A stretch of 64,000 nt of DNA from AWTP1-13 sp963827545 (GTDB lineage Bacteria; Pseudomonadota; Alphaproteobacteria; Rhizobiales; Hyphomicrobiaceae): contig CAWHBI010000040.1 in NCBI GenBank assembly GCA_963827545.1, positions 1-64,000 on the forward strand, written 5' to 3'. The translations under genes were made by a program, and so were the position numbers. This document shows positions 1 to 8,182 of the stretch, in pieces. Position 1 is the stretch's first letter, and each line of letters starts with the position of its first letter. The notes beneath the pieces were generated by a model that saw only the letters and a list, made by a program, of their open reading frames with translations, made no database searches and was not told where the DNA came from.

Positions 1-58
1 AGCCAGAGCCAGCCTCTTCATAATGGATGTGGACCGAGCGCTTTTCGTAGAACGGCAT
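1..58 (-). CDS. alpha/beta hydrolase, N-terminal fragment
   Basis: Only the first 19 codons are inside the window; the rest lies beyond the left edge. The start ATG is preceded by a strong ribosome binding site (AGGAG, about 6 bases upstream). The peptide begins MPFYEKRSVHIHYEEAGSG, which resembles the N-terminus of alpha/beta-fold hydrolases, where such a strand runs into the oxyanion-hole region. It lies 47 bases downstream of the isomerase gene on the same strand, so the two are probably co-transcribed. The family call rests on a short peptide and is tentative. Confidence 0.5.
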   Translation of the reverse strand, partial: MPFYEKRSVHIHYEEAGSG

Positions 59-105
59 GGCAATCTCCTCTTTCGGTGAGGTGTCCCGTGCTTCGGCGCC
101 GCACG

Positions 106-951
106 TCAGGCGAGCCCAAGGCTATCGACCATCCGGCGCAGGCCGTGAACCGAGCGTCGCGTGGTGGCGGCCGGCTCCGAGGGAGCATGCGTCTCGATGG
201 TCAGCGTCAACGGCGCCGCGTGTGCGGGCAAGGTCGCGGCCAACAGGGTCGTAAACGGGATATCGCCCTCACCGACGGCAACGAAACGCCGCGCTGCATT
301 GGAATAGTCCTTGAAGTGCAGGATGTCGGAGAAGGGCAGCAGTCGCGCCAGATCGGCGGCCGACGGCGGCAGGCCCCTCCGATACGCATTGGCGATATCA
401 GGTAGCGCCCTGAGGCGGGGGTGCCGGTAGGCCGTCACCAGCGCCCCGAGATCGGCGAAGCCGGCGATGTTGCACACGCCCTCGTTCTCGACATGCAGCT
501 TCATGTCGAACCTCTCCGCCAGCGCCAGCAGATCATCGATAGGCTCACGCAAGTCATCGACGCGGTAGCCGTCGTAGGTCAGATAGCTGAAGATGCGCAG
601 GTTGCGCGCCCCTAGCAACTCGGCAGCCTCGAAGGCTTGCGCGTAGACAACGCTTGGCGCCCGGTCGCCGAGCTCGAAGCCGAACTGGTCCCCCTTATCT
701 TGCGACGCTCTGCCAGCCGGGCTCCACTTCAAAAGCGCTGTGCAAATGCACGTCACGGAGAGCCCGGCGGCCCGCACCCGTTTCGCCGCGTCGGCCAGCT
801 CGGCGCGTGATAGCGCCAGCACATTCCTGCCATCGATGACGCGCAGATCGACCGTGCCGATGCCCTCCGCGCGCGCGAAGGCAAGTCCCTCGTCGAGTGA
901 CGGAGACACCTCGTCGGTGATCAGGCAGAGCGTCAGATCCGAGTGGCGCAT
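106..951 (-). CDS. sugar phosphate isomerase/epimerase (TIM barrel)
   Basis: A 281-residue xylose-isomerase-like TIM-barrel protein. It opens with a strand containing CLITDEVSPSLDEG and carries the family's alternating strands and acidic metal-ligand candidates: KLHVENEG near the middle, ALPDIANAY, DILHFKDY and TIETHAP near the end. Such enzymes isomerise or epimerise sugars or polyols, usually with a divalent metal; the substrate cannot be read from sequence. The start at 951 was chosen because the protein from there matches the usual family beginning, while the longer open frame upstream is low-complexity and contains a relic of another gene. It is probably in an operon with the hydrolase downstream. 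Confidence 0.8.
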   Translation of the reverse strand: MRHSDLTLCLITDEVSPSLDEGLAFARAEGIGTVDLRVIDGRNVLALSRAELADAAKRVRAAGLSVTCICTALLKWSPAGRASQDKGDQFGFELGDRAPSVVYAQAFEAAELLGARNLRIFSYLTYDGYRVDDLREPIDDLLALAERFDMKLHVENEGVCNIAGFADLGALVTAYRHPRLRALPDIANAYRRGLPPSAADLARLLPFSDILHFKDYSNAARRFVAVGEGDIPFTTLLAATLPAHAAPLTLTIETHAPSEPAATTRRSVHGLRRMVDSLGLA

Positions 952-1052
952 GGGGCGATCCAGCCTGAGGTGGTACGCAGCACTCAAACCCGGCACGCAC
1001 CAACAATCAAGGCATTGCTCGGCCCGCACCCCCACAAGCTCCGCGCTTCCTT

Positions 1053-1092
1053 GCGCGAAATCGCCGTTGTTCACGGCAGCCGAAATTGCTCC
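1053..1092 (-). pseudogene. short selO relic
   Basis: About 40 bases that almost match positions 6712–6750 inside the selO gene, in the same orientation. The encoded string AISAAVNNGDFA is the conserved SelO C-terminal motif. The relic lacks the extra base that breaks the reading frame in the long selO copy. It sits between the divergent isomerase and deaminase genes and is too short to function. It looks like leftover DNA from a rearrangement. Confidence 0.5.
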
Positions 1093-1181
1093 ACCAGTTC
1101 GCATAGGACCCGGAACGCGCACAGACGCTGTCGGGTTCTACTCCGGTCACGATGCCGATTGCCAAGGAGGAGACGCCGCAG

Positions 1182-1646
1182 ATGGCACACCATGATCAAA
1201 ACCGGCGACTGTTCATGTCGGGGCTCGTTCTCGCGCCGTTCGTGGGTACGATGGTGCGCGGTGCACCGGCAGCGGCCCAATCCCCCATCGTGCAACCGGC
1301 GGAGAAGACCAAGGCCGGGTTCCTTGCACGGGCGAGGGCGCTGCGCGACCAGGCAGTGAAGGAGGGTGACCAAGCGTACGGGGCCGTGGTCGTGCGCGAT
1401 GGCATAATCGTCGGCGAGGGCAGGAATTATGTGGTGCTGCAGAGCGACCCGACCGCCCACGCCGAACTGCTCGCGGTGCGCGATGCCGCACGGCGCCTGA
1501 ACAAGCGTGACCTCTCTGATTGCGACGTGTACTCGACAGCGACGCCTTGCCCAATGTGCCAGGGCGCCCTCTACTGGGCCCGCATCCGGCGCTATCACAA
1601 TGATGGCACGCCAGCGAGCGGCGTCGCCCCCAAACTTGCGTGCTAG
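1182..1646 (+). CDS. Tat-exported nucleoside/cytidine deaminase family protein, C-terminally short
   Basis: A 154-residue zinc-dependent deaminase-fold protein. The N-terminus has a twin-arginine motif (NRRLFMSG), a hydrophobic stretch and an AAAQ cleavage site, so export to the periplasm is likely. The zinc and catalytic motif HAE (in PTAHAELLAV) and the second motif PCPMC are both present. After the conserved YWARI the sequence diverges within about 15 residues and stops, so the usual C-terminal helix and strand of guanine/tRNA-type deaminases is missing. This may be another frameshift. Start chosen at 1182, with AAGGAGG 11 bases upstream. Substrate unknown. Confidence 0.7.
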   Translation: MAHHDQNRRLFMSGLVLAPFVGTMVRGAPAAAQSPIVQPAEKTKAGFLARARALRDQAVKEGDQAYGAVVVRDGIIVGEGRNYVVLQSDPTAHAELLAVRDAARRLNKRDLSDCDVYSTATPCPMCQGALYWARIRRYHNDGTPASGVAPKLAC

Positions 1647-1853
1647 GCGCGCACCGCCGCGACGGCCCAGCCTCTTGCGCGTCTCCGAGGCCTCCCTATG
1701 TATGTGGTGCGCGCGTCATGCGGGGCGCTGGCCCCGCAATTCCCCCGTAAGGGGCTGGCGCCCAACCCTCTCTTTTCATAAGGCCACGCTGCAGGTTGCT
1801 TGCAGTGTCCGCCCATGAGGGACACGCCGCGCGCTCATTGAGGGGCGCACTGC

Positions 1854-2117
1854 ATGCATCAGAACCTGACACGGAGGAACGGACCGCAGCGGTTCGCGCC
1901 GGCCCGTCGCCCGCCCAACGGCGGCGCAAATGCGCGGCAGAACTACGAACGCTACCTGGCGCTCGGGCGGGAAGCCCAGCTAGCCGGAGACGAGGTGGAG
2001 ATGGAGCGCTGCTACCAGTTCGCGGAGCACTTTTTCCGGGTCATGAGAGCCGCAAATGCGCCTGACCCGGTAGGGAAGGGGAGAAGCCATGCCAGAGCCA
2101 CTGGCGATCGACTATAA
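1854..2117 (+). CDS. DUF4167-like small protein
   Basis: An 87-residue basic protein. The stretch QNYERYLALGREAQLAGDEV, followed by YQFAEHFFRV, matches the core of the alphaproteobacterial DUF4167 domain, a helical domain of unknown function usually found near the N-terminus of longer basic proteins. Here only the core and a short arginine-rich tail exist, so it is shorter than the standard family member. It overlaps the next small gene by 29 bases in another frame. Confidence 0.65.
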   Translation: MHQNLTRRNGPQRFAPARRPPNGGANARQNYERYLALGREAQLAGDEVEMERCYQFAEHFFRVMRAANAPDPVGKGRSHARATGDRL

Positions 2118-2367
2118 GACGCACATTCTGATCGGCGTCAGCGCGAACGGTGTGATGACAGTGATTGCGGATTGGCCGCACCTGCCTCGGCAGGTTGAGG
2201 TACAGAATGAAATCGACGCAGCCCGCGACGGCTACACGGCGTTCGTCCTGTGCACCCCGACCTCCATCTTATCGGCCGACGGCAACGGGGATGGGAGAGG
2301 GGGATGGCATCGGCCGGTTGGGCCTGCCGCCGGTGAGGCTGCTGGGGGATCGAGATCGGCGCGCTGA
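2089..2367 (+). CDS. hypothetical protein
   Basis: A 92-residue protein of unknown function, starting just after a GGGGAG ribosome binding site and overlapping the end of the DUF4167-like gene. The first 60 residues look like a real globular peptide (THILIGVSANGVMTVIADWP, then a helix-like VQNEIDAARDGYTAF). The last 30 residues are glycine- and arginine-rich and resemble out-of-frame translation, so the gene may be frameshifted near 2290. Confidence 0.45.
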   Translation: MPEPLAIDYKTHILIGVSANGVMTVIADWPHLPRQVEVQNEIDAARDGYTAFVLCTPTSILSADGNGDGRGGWHRPVGPAAGEAAGGSRSAR

Positions 2368-2464
2368 GGAAGCGTTGCGCCTGCAATCAAAGGCGGCTGT
2401 CCTGCCCTCTAATCCTTATCGCTTTTGGGGGACCAGATTCCCGCACTTTCGGCAAAAGAATTTT

Positions 2465-3061
2465 CTAGTCCGTCCCGGTCCGCTTTTTTCGGTCCGCGCG
2501 GGTCGCCTTCTCGGCCTCGTTCCAGCGGGGGAGGAACTCTTGCGTCGCCTGCTTGTTGCGCCTCTCCATATCGCGCACGTGCGCAATGTGCTCGGCGTCC
2601 TCGTTCCGGTCCCGAAATGAGCGAGGCTCCCATCCCTCCTGGAACAGGCGCAAATGGTTGGGGCGCTCGTGATTGCGGGCGTCACCTGGAGTGTGGATCG
2701 AGTAGCCGGTGTTGGGCTCGGTCCCGAATTCCTCGGCCTTGACCTCGAAGTTCTCCCCAAGGTCATTGACCTCGACGTCACCGTCGACCACAAGGCCCTT
2801 GGCCATATCCTCCAAACGCGATACCCGCAGCCCGAGATGACGCTCGGGGTCGGTGACCGGCAGCTCCTCTCGAGCCTTCTGCTTGCGATATTCGGCGACA
2901 TCTTCGCGCGTGAGCGCATCGCCATGCTTGCCCCTGAAGGTGCCGAAGAGCTCAAGGGCTCTGCGCCACCACGAGCGCTTGCCGTCGGCAGCCCTCTCAT
3001 AGGCTTGCGGGGGCGCGACATCCAAGACGCGCGCAAGTTCGCCCTCGTGCTTCTGCTTCAC
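2465..3061 (-). CDS. hypothetical charged protein
   Basis: A 198-residue, strongly charged protein without signal peptide or membrane segments. It contains WWRRALELFGTFRGKHGDAL and a C-terminal helix rich in Arg, Lys and Glu. The composition (W, F, Y present, balanced acid and base) suggests true coding rather than a shadow frame. No family was recognised. It lies alone between converging and diverging small genes. Confidence 0.55.
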   Translation of the reverse strand: MKQKHEGELARVLDVAPPQAYERAADGKRSWWRRALELFGTFRGKHGDALTREDVAEYRKQKAREELPVTDPERHLGLRVSRLEDMAKGLVVDGDVEVNDLGENFEVKAEEFGTEPNTGYSIHTPGDARNHERPNHLRLFQEGWEPRSFRDRNEDAEHIAHVRDMERRNKQATQEFLPRWNEAEKATRADRKKRTGTD

Positions 3062-3279
3062 CGTGCATGGATCCGGCTACCGACGCACGCACAACCAAAA
3101 CGACGCGAACGCAAATCGCCGACCTTATATGCAGCGGTCATGCGCGGAACTCAAGAATTGTTCGATTTGGCTGCGCAACCTAGCGATCTCGCCTGGGAGT
3201 CACGCCTGTCTGTGAGCTGCGACGACTGGATGAAGGTCAAGCTGTCGACAACGAAAGTGCGGCCTCATGCCGACTTCGA

Positions 3280-3645
3280 TCATTGGGTTACCTGCGCCCT
3301 GCAATTGCGAAGGCACCTTGATGCTGAAAGGCCGTGTGTTCGGCAACATCGGTAGCAGGTTCGAGTGCCTGCGCCTTTCCCCAGGCAGAGTTCGCGACTC
3401 TGGCTCACGGAGGTACCCGTCGCTGCACGCGCTCTCGCCGCACTGCCTTGCAAGCGCGCCTTGTCCCGAGCGAGGTTGGATTTCTGGTTCGCGATACGTG
3501 CATGGCCAATAAAGCAGTCGGTGCGCGCCGGGCCCGATGGCATCGCCTCACAAGCACCTTGCGCCGTCGCGACGCGTGGGCCAACAAATCCGGCAAGCGT
3601 CAGGCCTACCAGAAGCGTCGCGTGTCGAAGCAGATGAGCTGTCAT
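3280..3645 (-). CDS. secreted cysteine-containing hypothetical protein
   Basis: A 121-residue protein with a clear signal peptide (hydrophobic run TLLVGLTLAGFVG, cleavage near ATAQG). The mature part has seven cysteines, including the cluster CYRCCRTHG and a terminal SRCLRNCRAQ, which suggests disulfides in the periplasm. The middle ARIANQKSNLARDKARLQ is helix-like. Function unknown. Confidence 0.55.
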   Translation of the reverse strand: MTAHLLRHATLLVGLTLAGFVGPRVATAQGACEAMPSGPARTDCFIGHARIANQKSNLARDKARLQGSAARARAATGTSVSQSRELCLGKGAGTRTCYRCCRTHGLSASRCLRNCRAQVTQ

Positions 3646-3821
3646 GACTGTGCCACCCGCGGATCAATGATTGTCTCGGGATGGTCGTACCCGAGCTATC
3701 GACAAAAACCCTGAGGCATCGGGTGAATGGGCCTGAAGCGTAGCCACTTCGGATAACATCGCCGGTCGGGCGGGAGTAGTGGTGTTATTCATCGCTGCCA
3801 GATGGCCAGGGAGACGATGTC

Positions 3822-4013
3822 ATGGATCCGAGGAACTATTCGCGGCTCGCAGCCGTCATCTTTGCGATCATAGCGCTCTTGCAGCTCGTCCGCGTTGTCT
3901 TGGCATGGGACATCACGCTCAACGGGGTGGCCATTCCCCTGTTTGTGAGCGGGATGGCGTGCTTCCTCGCTGCTGCCATGGCGTGGCTCGGCTTTGGCGC
4001 GTCGCGCAAGTAG
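3822..4013 (+). CDS. small two-helix membrane protein
   Basis: A 63-residue protein with two predicted membrane helices (YSRLAAVIFAIIALLQLVRV and IPLFVSGMACFLAAAMAW) and a short basic tail. A GGGAG-type ribosome binding site precedes the start. It lies 31 bases before the PAS-domain gene on the same strand and is probably co-transcribed with it. Function unknown. Confidence 0.6.
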   Translation: MDPRNYSRLAAVIFAIIALLQLVRVVLAWDITLNGVAIPLFVSGMACFLAAAMAWLGFGASRK

Positions 4014-4044
4014 GTGTTGTCCCGGTTGGAAGATGAGGCCGCCA

Positions 4045-4470
4045 ATGAACATCGAAGACTTCGCCGCCAGGCTCGTGGCCGATACGCCTGACGGGATACT
4101 TTATGCCGATCAAGACGGCCTTATCCGCTACTGGAATGCCGGATGCCAGCGCATCTTCGGGTTCACGGCCGACGACGTGCAGGGACAGTCGCTCGACATC
4201 ATCATTCCTCAGAACCTGCGCAGCCGGCACTGGCAAGGCTACCGGCAAACGATGCGGACGGGTGAGACGCGCTACGGCGCCGGCGACCTTCTGTCTGTAC
4301 CGGCCCTACGCAAGGACGGCGCGCGCATCTCCGTCGAATTCTCGATCGTGCCGTTCCGCGACGCCGCCGGATTGATGGCGGGGATTGGTGCGGTCATGCG
4401 GGACGTGACGAAGAGGTTCGAGGAAATGAAGGCCTTGAGAAAGGCAGCCGGTGGTGCAGCCGGCACGTAG
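4045..4470 (+). CDS. single-domain PAS protein
   Basis: A 141-residue protein consisting of one PAS domain: ADTPDGILYADQDGLIRYWN, then FGFTADDVQGQSL, and the terminal strands PFRDAAGLMAGIGAVMRDVT. PAS domains sense small molecules, light or redox through a bound ligand, and usually feed a kinase or cyclase. None is attached here and none lies next to it, so it may act as a stand-alone sensor or partner protein. The start at 4045 (MNIEDFA) fits the domain boundary; the longer upstream frame overlaps the preceding gene. Confidence 0.75.
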   Translation: MNIEDFAARLVADTPDGILYADQDGLIRYWNAGCQRIFGFTADDVQGQSLDIIIPQNLRSRHWQGYRQTMRTGETRYGAGDLLSVPALRKDGARISVEFSIVPFRDAAGLMAGIGAVMRDVTKRFEEMKALRKAAGGAAGT

Positions 4471-4504
4471 GAGGCGGAGCGGAAAGGTGTGCCCGGCGAA
4501 GAGT

Positions 4505-4522
4505 AGCAAGTGTGCACTTGCT
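4505..4522. terminator. hairpin between convergent genes
   Basis: A 7-base-pair stem (AGCAAGT / ACTTGCT) with a GTGC loop lies between the convergent PAS and exodeoxyribonuclease genes and touches the stop codon of the latter. A bidirectional terminator role is inferred from position; no T-run is visible. Confidence 0.35.
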
Positions 4523-5349
4523 TACCTGCGCGATTGCTTGGCCCGAGGCCGTGCCGGATGGTTGGGGCGTTCGATGACGACCCATGCGGGCGCGTGATCG
4601 CTGGCACCTTCGCGTCCCCTGATGGCCCGATCGACGCCCGCATCGCTTAGGCCGGAGGCAATCTCCGGGCTGAGCAGGAGATGATCAAGACGAAGTCCAG
4701 CGTTTCTCTGCCAGCGATTGCGCAGGTAGTGCCAGAATGTGTACACGCGCTCATTGCCGTGCAGTTCGCGGATGGCATCCATCCAACCCTGGTCGACCAA
4801 GCGCGCGTAGGCTGCGCGGCTTTGGGGTTGGACCAATGCGTCATCATCCCAGGATGTCGTCGGATAGATGTCGATCTCAGTCGGCGCGACGTTGTAGTCC
4901 CCCGCTAGAACGGCCGGCACCCCGTCACGCAGCAACTTGCGTGCGTGCGTGTGGAGCCGCGTTAACCAGGCCAGCTTGTAGTCGAATTTTGGCCCCGGCT
5001 GGGGATTGCCGTTGGGCAGATAGATGCAGCCGATCAAGATGCCACCCACCGCGGCCTCGATGTAGCGTGCCTGATCGTCACTTGGATCGCCGGGGAGCGC
5101 TGTCCGGGTCACGACGGGCTCCGAGCCGCGCGAGAGGATGGCAACGCCGTTCCATGTCCTTTGTCCGCGCCAAGCAGCATGGTAGCCGGCCCGCCTGATT
5201 GGCTCGGCCGGAAACTCCGCATCAGTGCACTTGAGCTCCTGCAGGCAGACGATGTCCGGCCTGGCGGATTTCAGCCAATGCAGCAGGTTCGGCAAGCGGC
5301 GATTGACGTTGTTGATGTTGAAGGTGGCGATCTTTGTCAGGCCAGCCAT
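4522..5349 (-). CDS. xthA: exodeoxyribonuclease III
   Basis: A 275-residue member of the ExoIII/AP endonuclease family, which cuts at abasic sites and degrades DNA 3' to 5' in base excision repair. The protein starts with KIATFNINNVNRRLPNLLHW and has the metal-binding CLQELK motif, AGDYNVAPTEIDIY and the C-terminal GASDHAPAWV with the catalytic Asp-His. Length is normal for the family. The start at 5349 gives the usual short N-terminus before TFNINNV; the longer frame upstream lies in the intergenic region. Confidence 0.93.
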   Translation of the reverse strand: MAGLTKIATFNINNVNRRLPNLLHWLKSARPDIVCLQELKCTDAEFPAEPIRRAGYHAAWRGQRTWNGVAILSRGSEPVVTRTALPGDPSDDQARYIEAAVGGILIGCIYLPNGNPQPGPKFDYKLAWLTRLHTHARKLLRDGVPAVLAGDYNVAPTEIDIYPTTSWDDDALVQPQSRAAYARLVDQGWMDAIRELHGNERVYTFWHYLRNRWQRNAGLRLDHLLLSPEIASGLSDAGVDRAIRGREGASDHAPAWVVIERPNHPARPRAKQSRR

Positions 5350-5416
5350 CAGCCTGCGGCGCTTGCCGGGCAATGCGGTCCGAGTCGATCGCTCTGCGCT
5401 TGTGGGGCCCACGCGT

Positions 5417-6325
5417 CTAACGGCCGCCCACCATGGCATCCAGCACCTGCTCGAGTGAGCGCGGCGCAATGCCCAATTCGGCGAATCCGGCAGCGCCAGG
5501 CGGCACCACCGTATCTATTTCCATAAGCTCCACCTGATTGCGCGAGATGGGCGGGTTCGGCAGCCATTCAGCGAGCAATGCCAATCCATGCCACGCGACA
5601 AACGGCATTGGCAGCAATCGCGCCCGGATGTTCGCTGTGCGCGCTATGCTTCTCAGCAGCTCCTCATAGGCATAGATGCGCGGACCACCGCATTCGAAAG
5701 TGGTTCCACGCGTGTCCGGGCGATCCACGGTCCTCGCGATCGCTTCGGCGACGTCCTCGACATCCGCAGGCTGCAGTCTCGTTTCGCCGCGCCCGAACAT
5801 CGGATAGACCGGCAGCCGCCGCAGCAGGTCGAGAAGGGTGGTGAGGAACGCATCGTCCGGTCCGAACATCACCGCCGGCCGGACAAGGGTTGCGGCCGGG
5901 AACGCGCTGCGCACCGCCAGCTCGCCCTCGCCTCGCGCCCGGATGTACTTCGAGGATGAGTTGGCGTCCGAGCCGATGCCAGAGACCTGAGCCAGATGCT
6001 GGACATTGGCATTGCGCGCCAGTCTTGCCACGCGTTCGGCGCCCGCTACATGCACGGACTGGAATGTGTCCTTGCCGTGCTCGACATAGAGGCTGACGGC
6101 GTTCACCACGCCATGCGCTCCGGCGACGGCTGCCGCTACAGATCTCTCGTCGTGAATGTCGGCGGCGAGCGGCTGCAGCCGCGTCATGTCATTCCCGAGG
6201 TGCTTTCCACAATTCTCGGGATGCCGTGACGCGACCTGGACGATGTGTCCCTTGTCGCGCAGGTGCTGAACCACGCGGCGGCCGAGAAAGCCGGTACCTC
6301 CAAACACGGTTACAGTCCCGGGCAT
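5417..6325 (-). CDS. NDUFA9-like NAD(P)-binding protein (atypical SDR)
   Basis: A 302-residue protein with an N-terminal Rossmann motif (VTVFGGTGFLGRRVVQHL) and the features of the complex-I NDUFA9 / extended atypical SDR group: a conserved HLAQVSGIGSDANSSSKY segment and VRPAVMFGPDD. Bacterial members are soluble NAD(P)H-binding proteins linked to quinone metabolism or redox homeostasis. They lack the classical SDR catalytic role, so an enzymatic reaction cannot be assigned. The gene lies 67 bases upstream of xthA on the same strand. Confidence 0.85.
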   Translation of the reverse strand: MPGTVTVFGGTGFLGRRVVQHLRDKGHIVQVASRHPENCGKHLGNDMTRLQPLAADIHDERSVAAAVAGAHGVVNAVSLYVEHGKDTFQSVHVAGAERVARLARNANVQHLAQVSGIGSDANSSSKYIRARGEGELAVRSAFPAATLVRPAVMFGPDDAFLTTLLDLLRRLPVYPMFGRGETRLQPADVEDVAEAIARTVDRPDTRGTTFECGGPRIYAYEELLRSIARTANIRARLLPMPFVAWHGLALLAEWLPNPPISRNQVELMEIDTVVPPGAAGFAELGIAPRSLEQVLDAMVGGR

Positions 6326-6590
6326 GCTTTCACTCCGGGAGATCGCTCATGTACTCAACCGAGCTTGGGGCTTTCCGGTTTCAAGCATATCTGCACGCTA
6401 GTGACGGACCTTGAGCTCATGAGAGTCGACAGTCACTCGAGACGTTCGCTTCGAACTGCATCTTGACCAAAACGGAACTGCGTCTGTGCCGGTTCCGTAG
6501 CAGACGATGGCTCAGCTGCTTTGATATGGCGGTCCCTGCTCCCTTCGGTCGAGTCACGCCCTATCGCGCCGCGGCGCGACGGACCCACCG

Positions 6591-8140
6591 TCAAGTGCCG
6601 CAAAACGTCTGGCGTACGACCTGATCAGGCCGCGGCGGGGCGCTGTACCGGCGAACGTCGCCGACAGGTCGTCGTAAGGCCTGGCGAGCACCGCGAGCAA
6701 ATTCTCGAACGGCGCGAAATCGCTCGTTGTTCACGGCAGCCGAGATTGCTTCCTCGACGAGATGATTGCGGGGAATGACGGCCGGATTGGCTGCGCGCAT
6801 CACCGACCTGCGCTCGTTCGCCGTGGCAGGGCCGTCGCCAGCCAGCCGACGTCGCCATCCCTCGGCCCAGCCATCGTAGGCGGCCGGATCAGTGAAAAGG
6901 CTGCGGACACCAGCGTCGGCATCGGGGCTGGTCGGCAGCTTCGCAGAGGCGGCGGAAGGTCAACGTGAAATCAGCGCCGTTCTGCGCCATGCGTTCCAGA
7001 AGACCCTGCGCCAGGGACAGATCCTCGGGTTGCGCCTGAAGCAGGCCGAGCTTGCGTCGGAGGCCCTCGGCGTAGGCCGTCTCGAAGCGGGCGCCGAAAG
7101 CCGTCGAGCGCTTCGTTCGCTTTCTGGATGGCGGTGTCCTTGTCTTCGTCAAGGAGCGGCAGGAGCGTTTCCGCGAGCCGGGCGAGGTTCCACCGGGCGA
7201 TGCGCGGCTGGTTGCCATAGGCATAGCGGCCGAAGCTATCGATGGAGCTGTAGACCGTTGCAGGGTCATAGCTGTCCATGAAAGCGCAGGGGCCGTAGTC
7301 AATGGTTTCACCCGCGATCGACATGTTGTCGGTGTTCATGACGCCATGGATGAAACCGACCAGCAGCCATCTGGCGATGAGCTCGGCCTGCCGGCCTATC
7401 ACATGCTCGAGCAGAGCCTGGTAGGGGTTCACGGCGCCAGTCGCTTCCGGGTAATGGCGCGCAATCACGTGGTCGGCGAGGTGGCGGAGCGCATCCACGT
7501 CTGCACGGACCGCGAAGTATTGGAAGGTGCCGACGCGGATATGGCTGGAGGCGACGCGGGTGAGGACGGCGCCGGGCAGAGGCATTTCACGGCGGACGGT
7601 CTCGCCGGTCGTGACAGCCGCCAGCGACCGGGTGGTGGGGATGCCAAGTGCGGCCATCGCTTCGCTGACGATGTACTCCCGCAGGACAGGCCCAAGCGCT
7701 GCGCGGCCGTCGCCATTGCGGGAGAAGGGGGTGGGACCTGAGCCTTTCAGCTGGATGTCACGCCGCACGCCATCGGCATCGACAACCTCGCCCAGAAGAA
7801 TGGCGCGGCCATCACCGAGCTGCGGCACGAAGGCTCCGAACTGGTGGCCGGCATAGGCCATGGCAAGCGGCTCGCCCAACTGTGGCACCCGGTTGCCCGC
7901 GAGGACCGCGACGCCTTCCGGAGAGGCGAGCTTGTCGGGATCAAGCCGAAGGTGCCGGGCAAGTGCTTCATTCAGCCGGATGAGGCGCGGTGCGGCGACG
8001 GGGGTGGGCGGCAAACGCGCAAACAAGCGCTCCGGCAGCCGCGCGTAGCTGTTATCGAAGGGAAAGACGTCAGTTGCTTCAGTTGGGGTGAGCATTTCGT
8101 GTCCAGGAAGGGGCGGCAGATTGTCGGTGCCGGCAACCAT
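6591..8140 (-). pseudogene. selO: SelO (YdiU/UPF0061) protein adenylyltransferase, frameshifted
   Basis: SelO is a pseudokinase-fold enzyme that transfers AMP to proteins. The first about 345 codons are intact, including AYAGHQFGAFVPQLGDGRA, the nucleotide-binding DIQLKGSGPTPFSRNGDGRA, and the metal-binding GFIHGVMNTDNMS with IDYGPCAFMD. The frame is then broken by extra bases near 7097, 6930 and 6722, and by a further change near 6632. Conserved blocks (FETAYAEGLRRKL, DGWAEGWRRRL, PAVIPRNHLVEEA, FAPFENLLAVLARPYDD and the terminal VRQTFCGT) follow in other frames. Either a recent pseudogene or a region with insertion-type sequence errors. The protein part is otherwise well conserved. Confidence 0.85.
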
Positions 8141-8182
8141 TGAAGTAGGCGTGCTGAAGGGGACCGGCAATGGCGCTGGTTT

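Noticed and set aside
1729..1768. GC-rich imperfect inverted repeat (GGGCGCTGGCCCC / GGGGCTGGCGCCC)
   Set aside because: The central bases do not pair, and in this GC-rich sequence such near-palindromes are expected by chance; no T-run follows.
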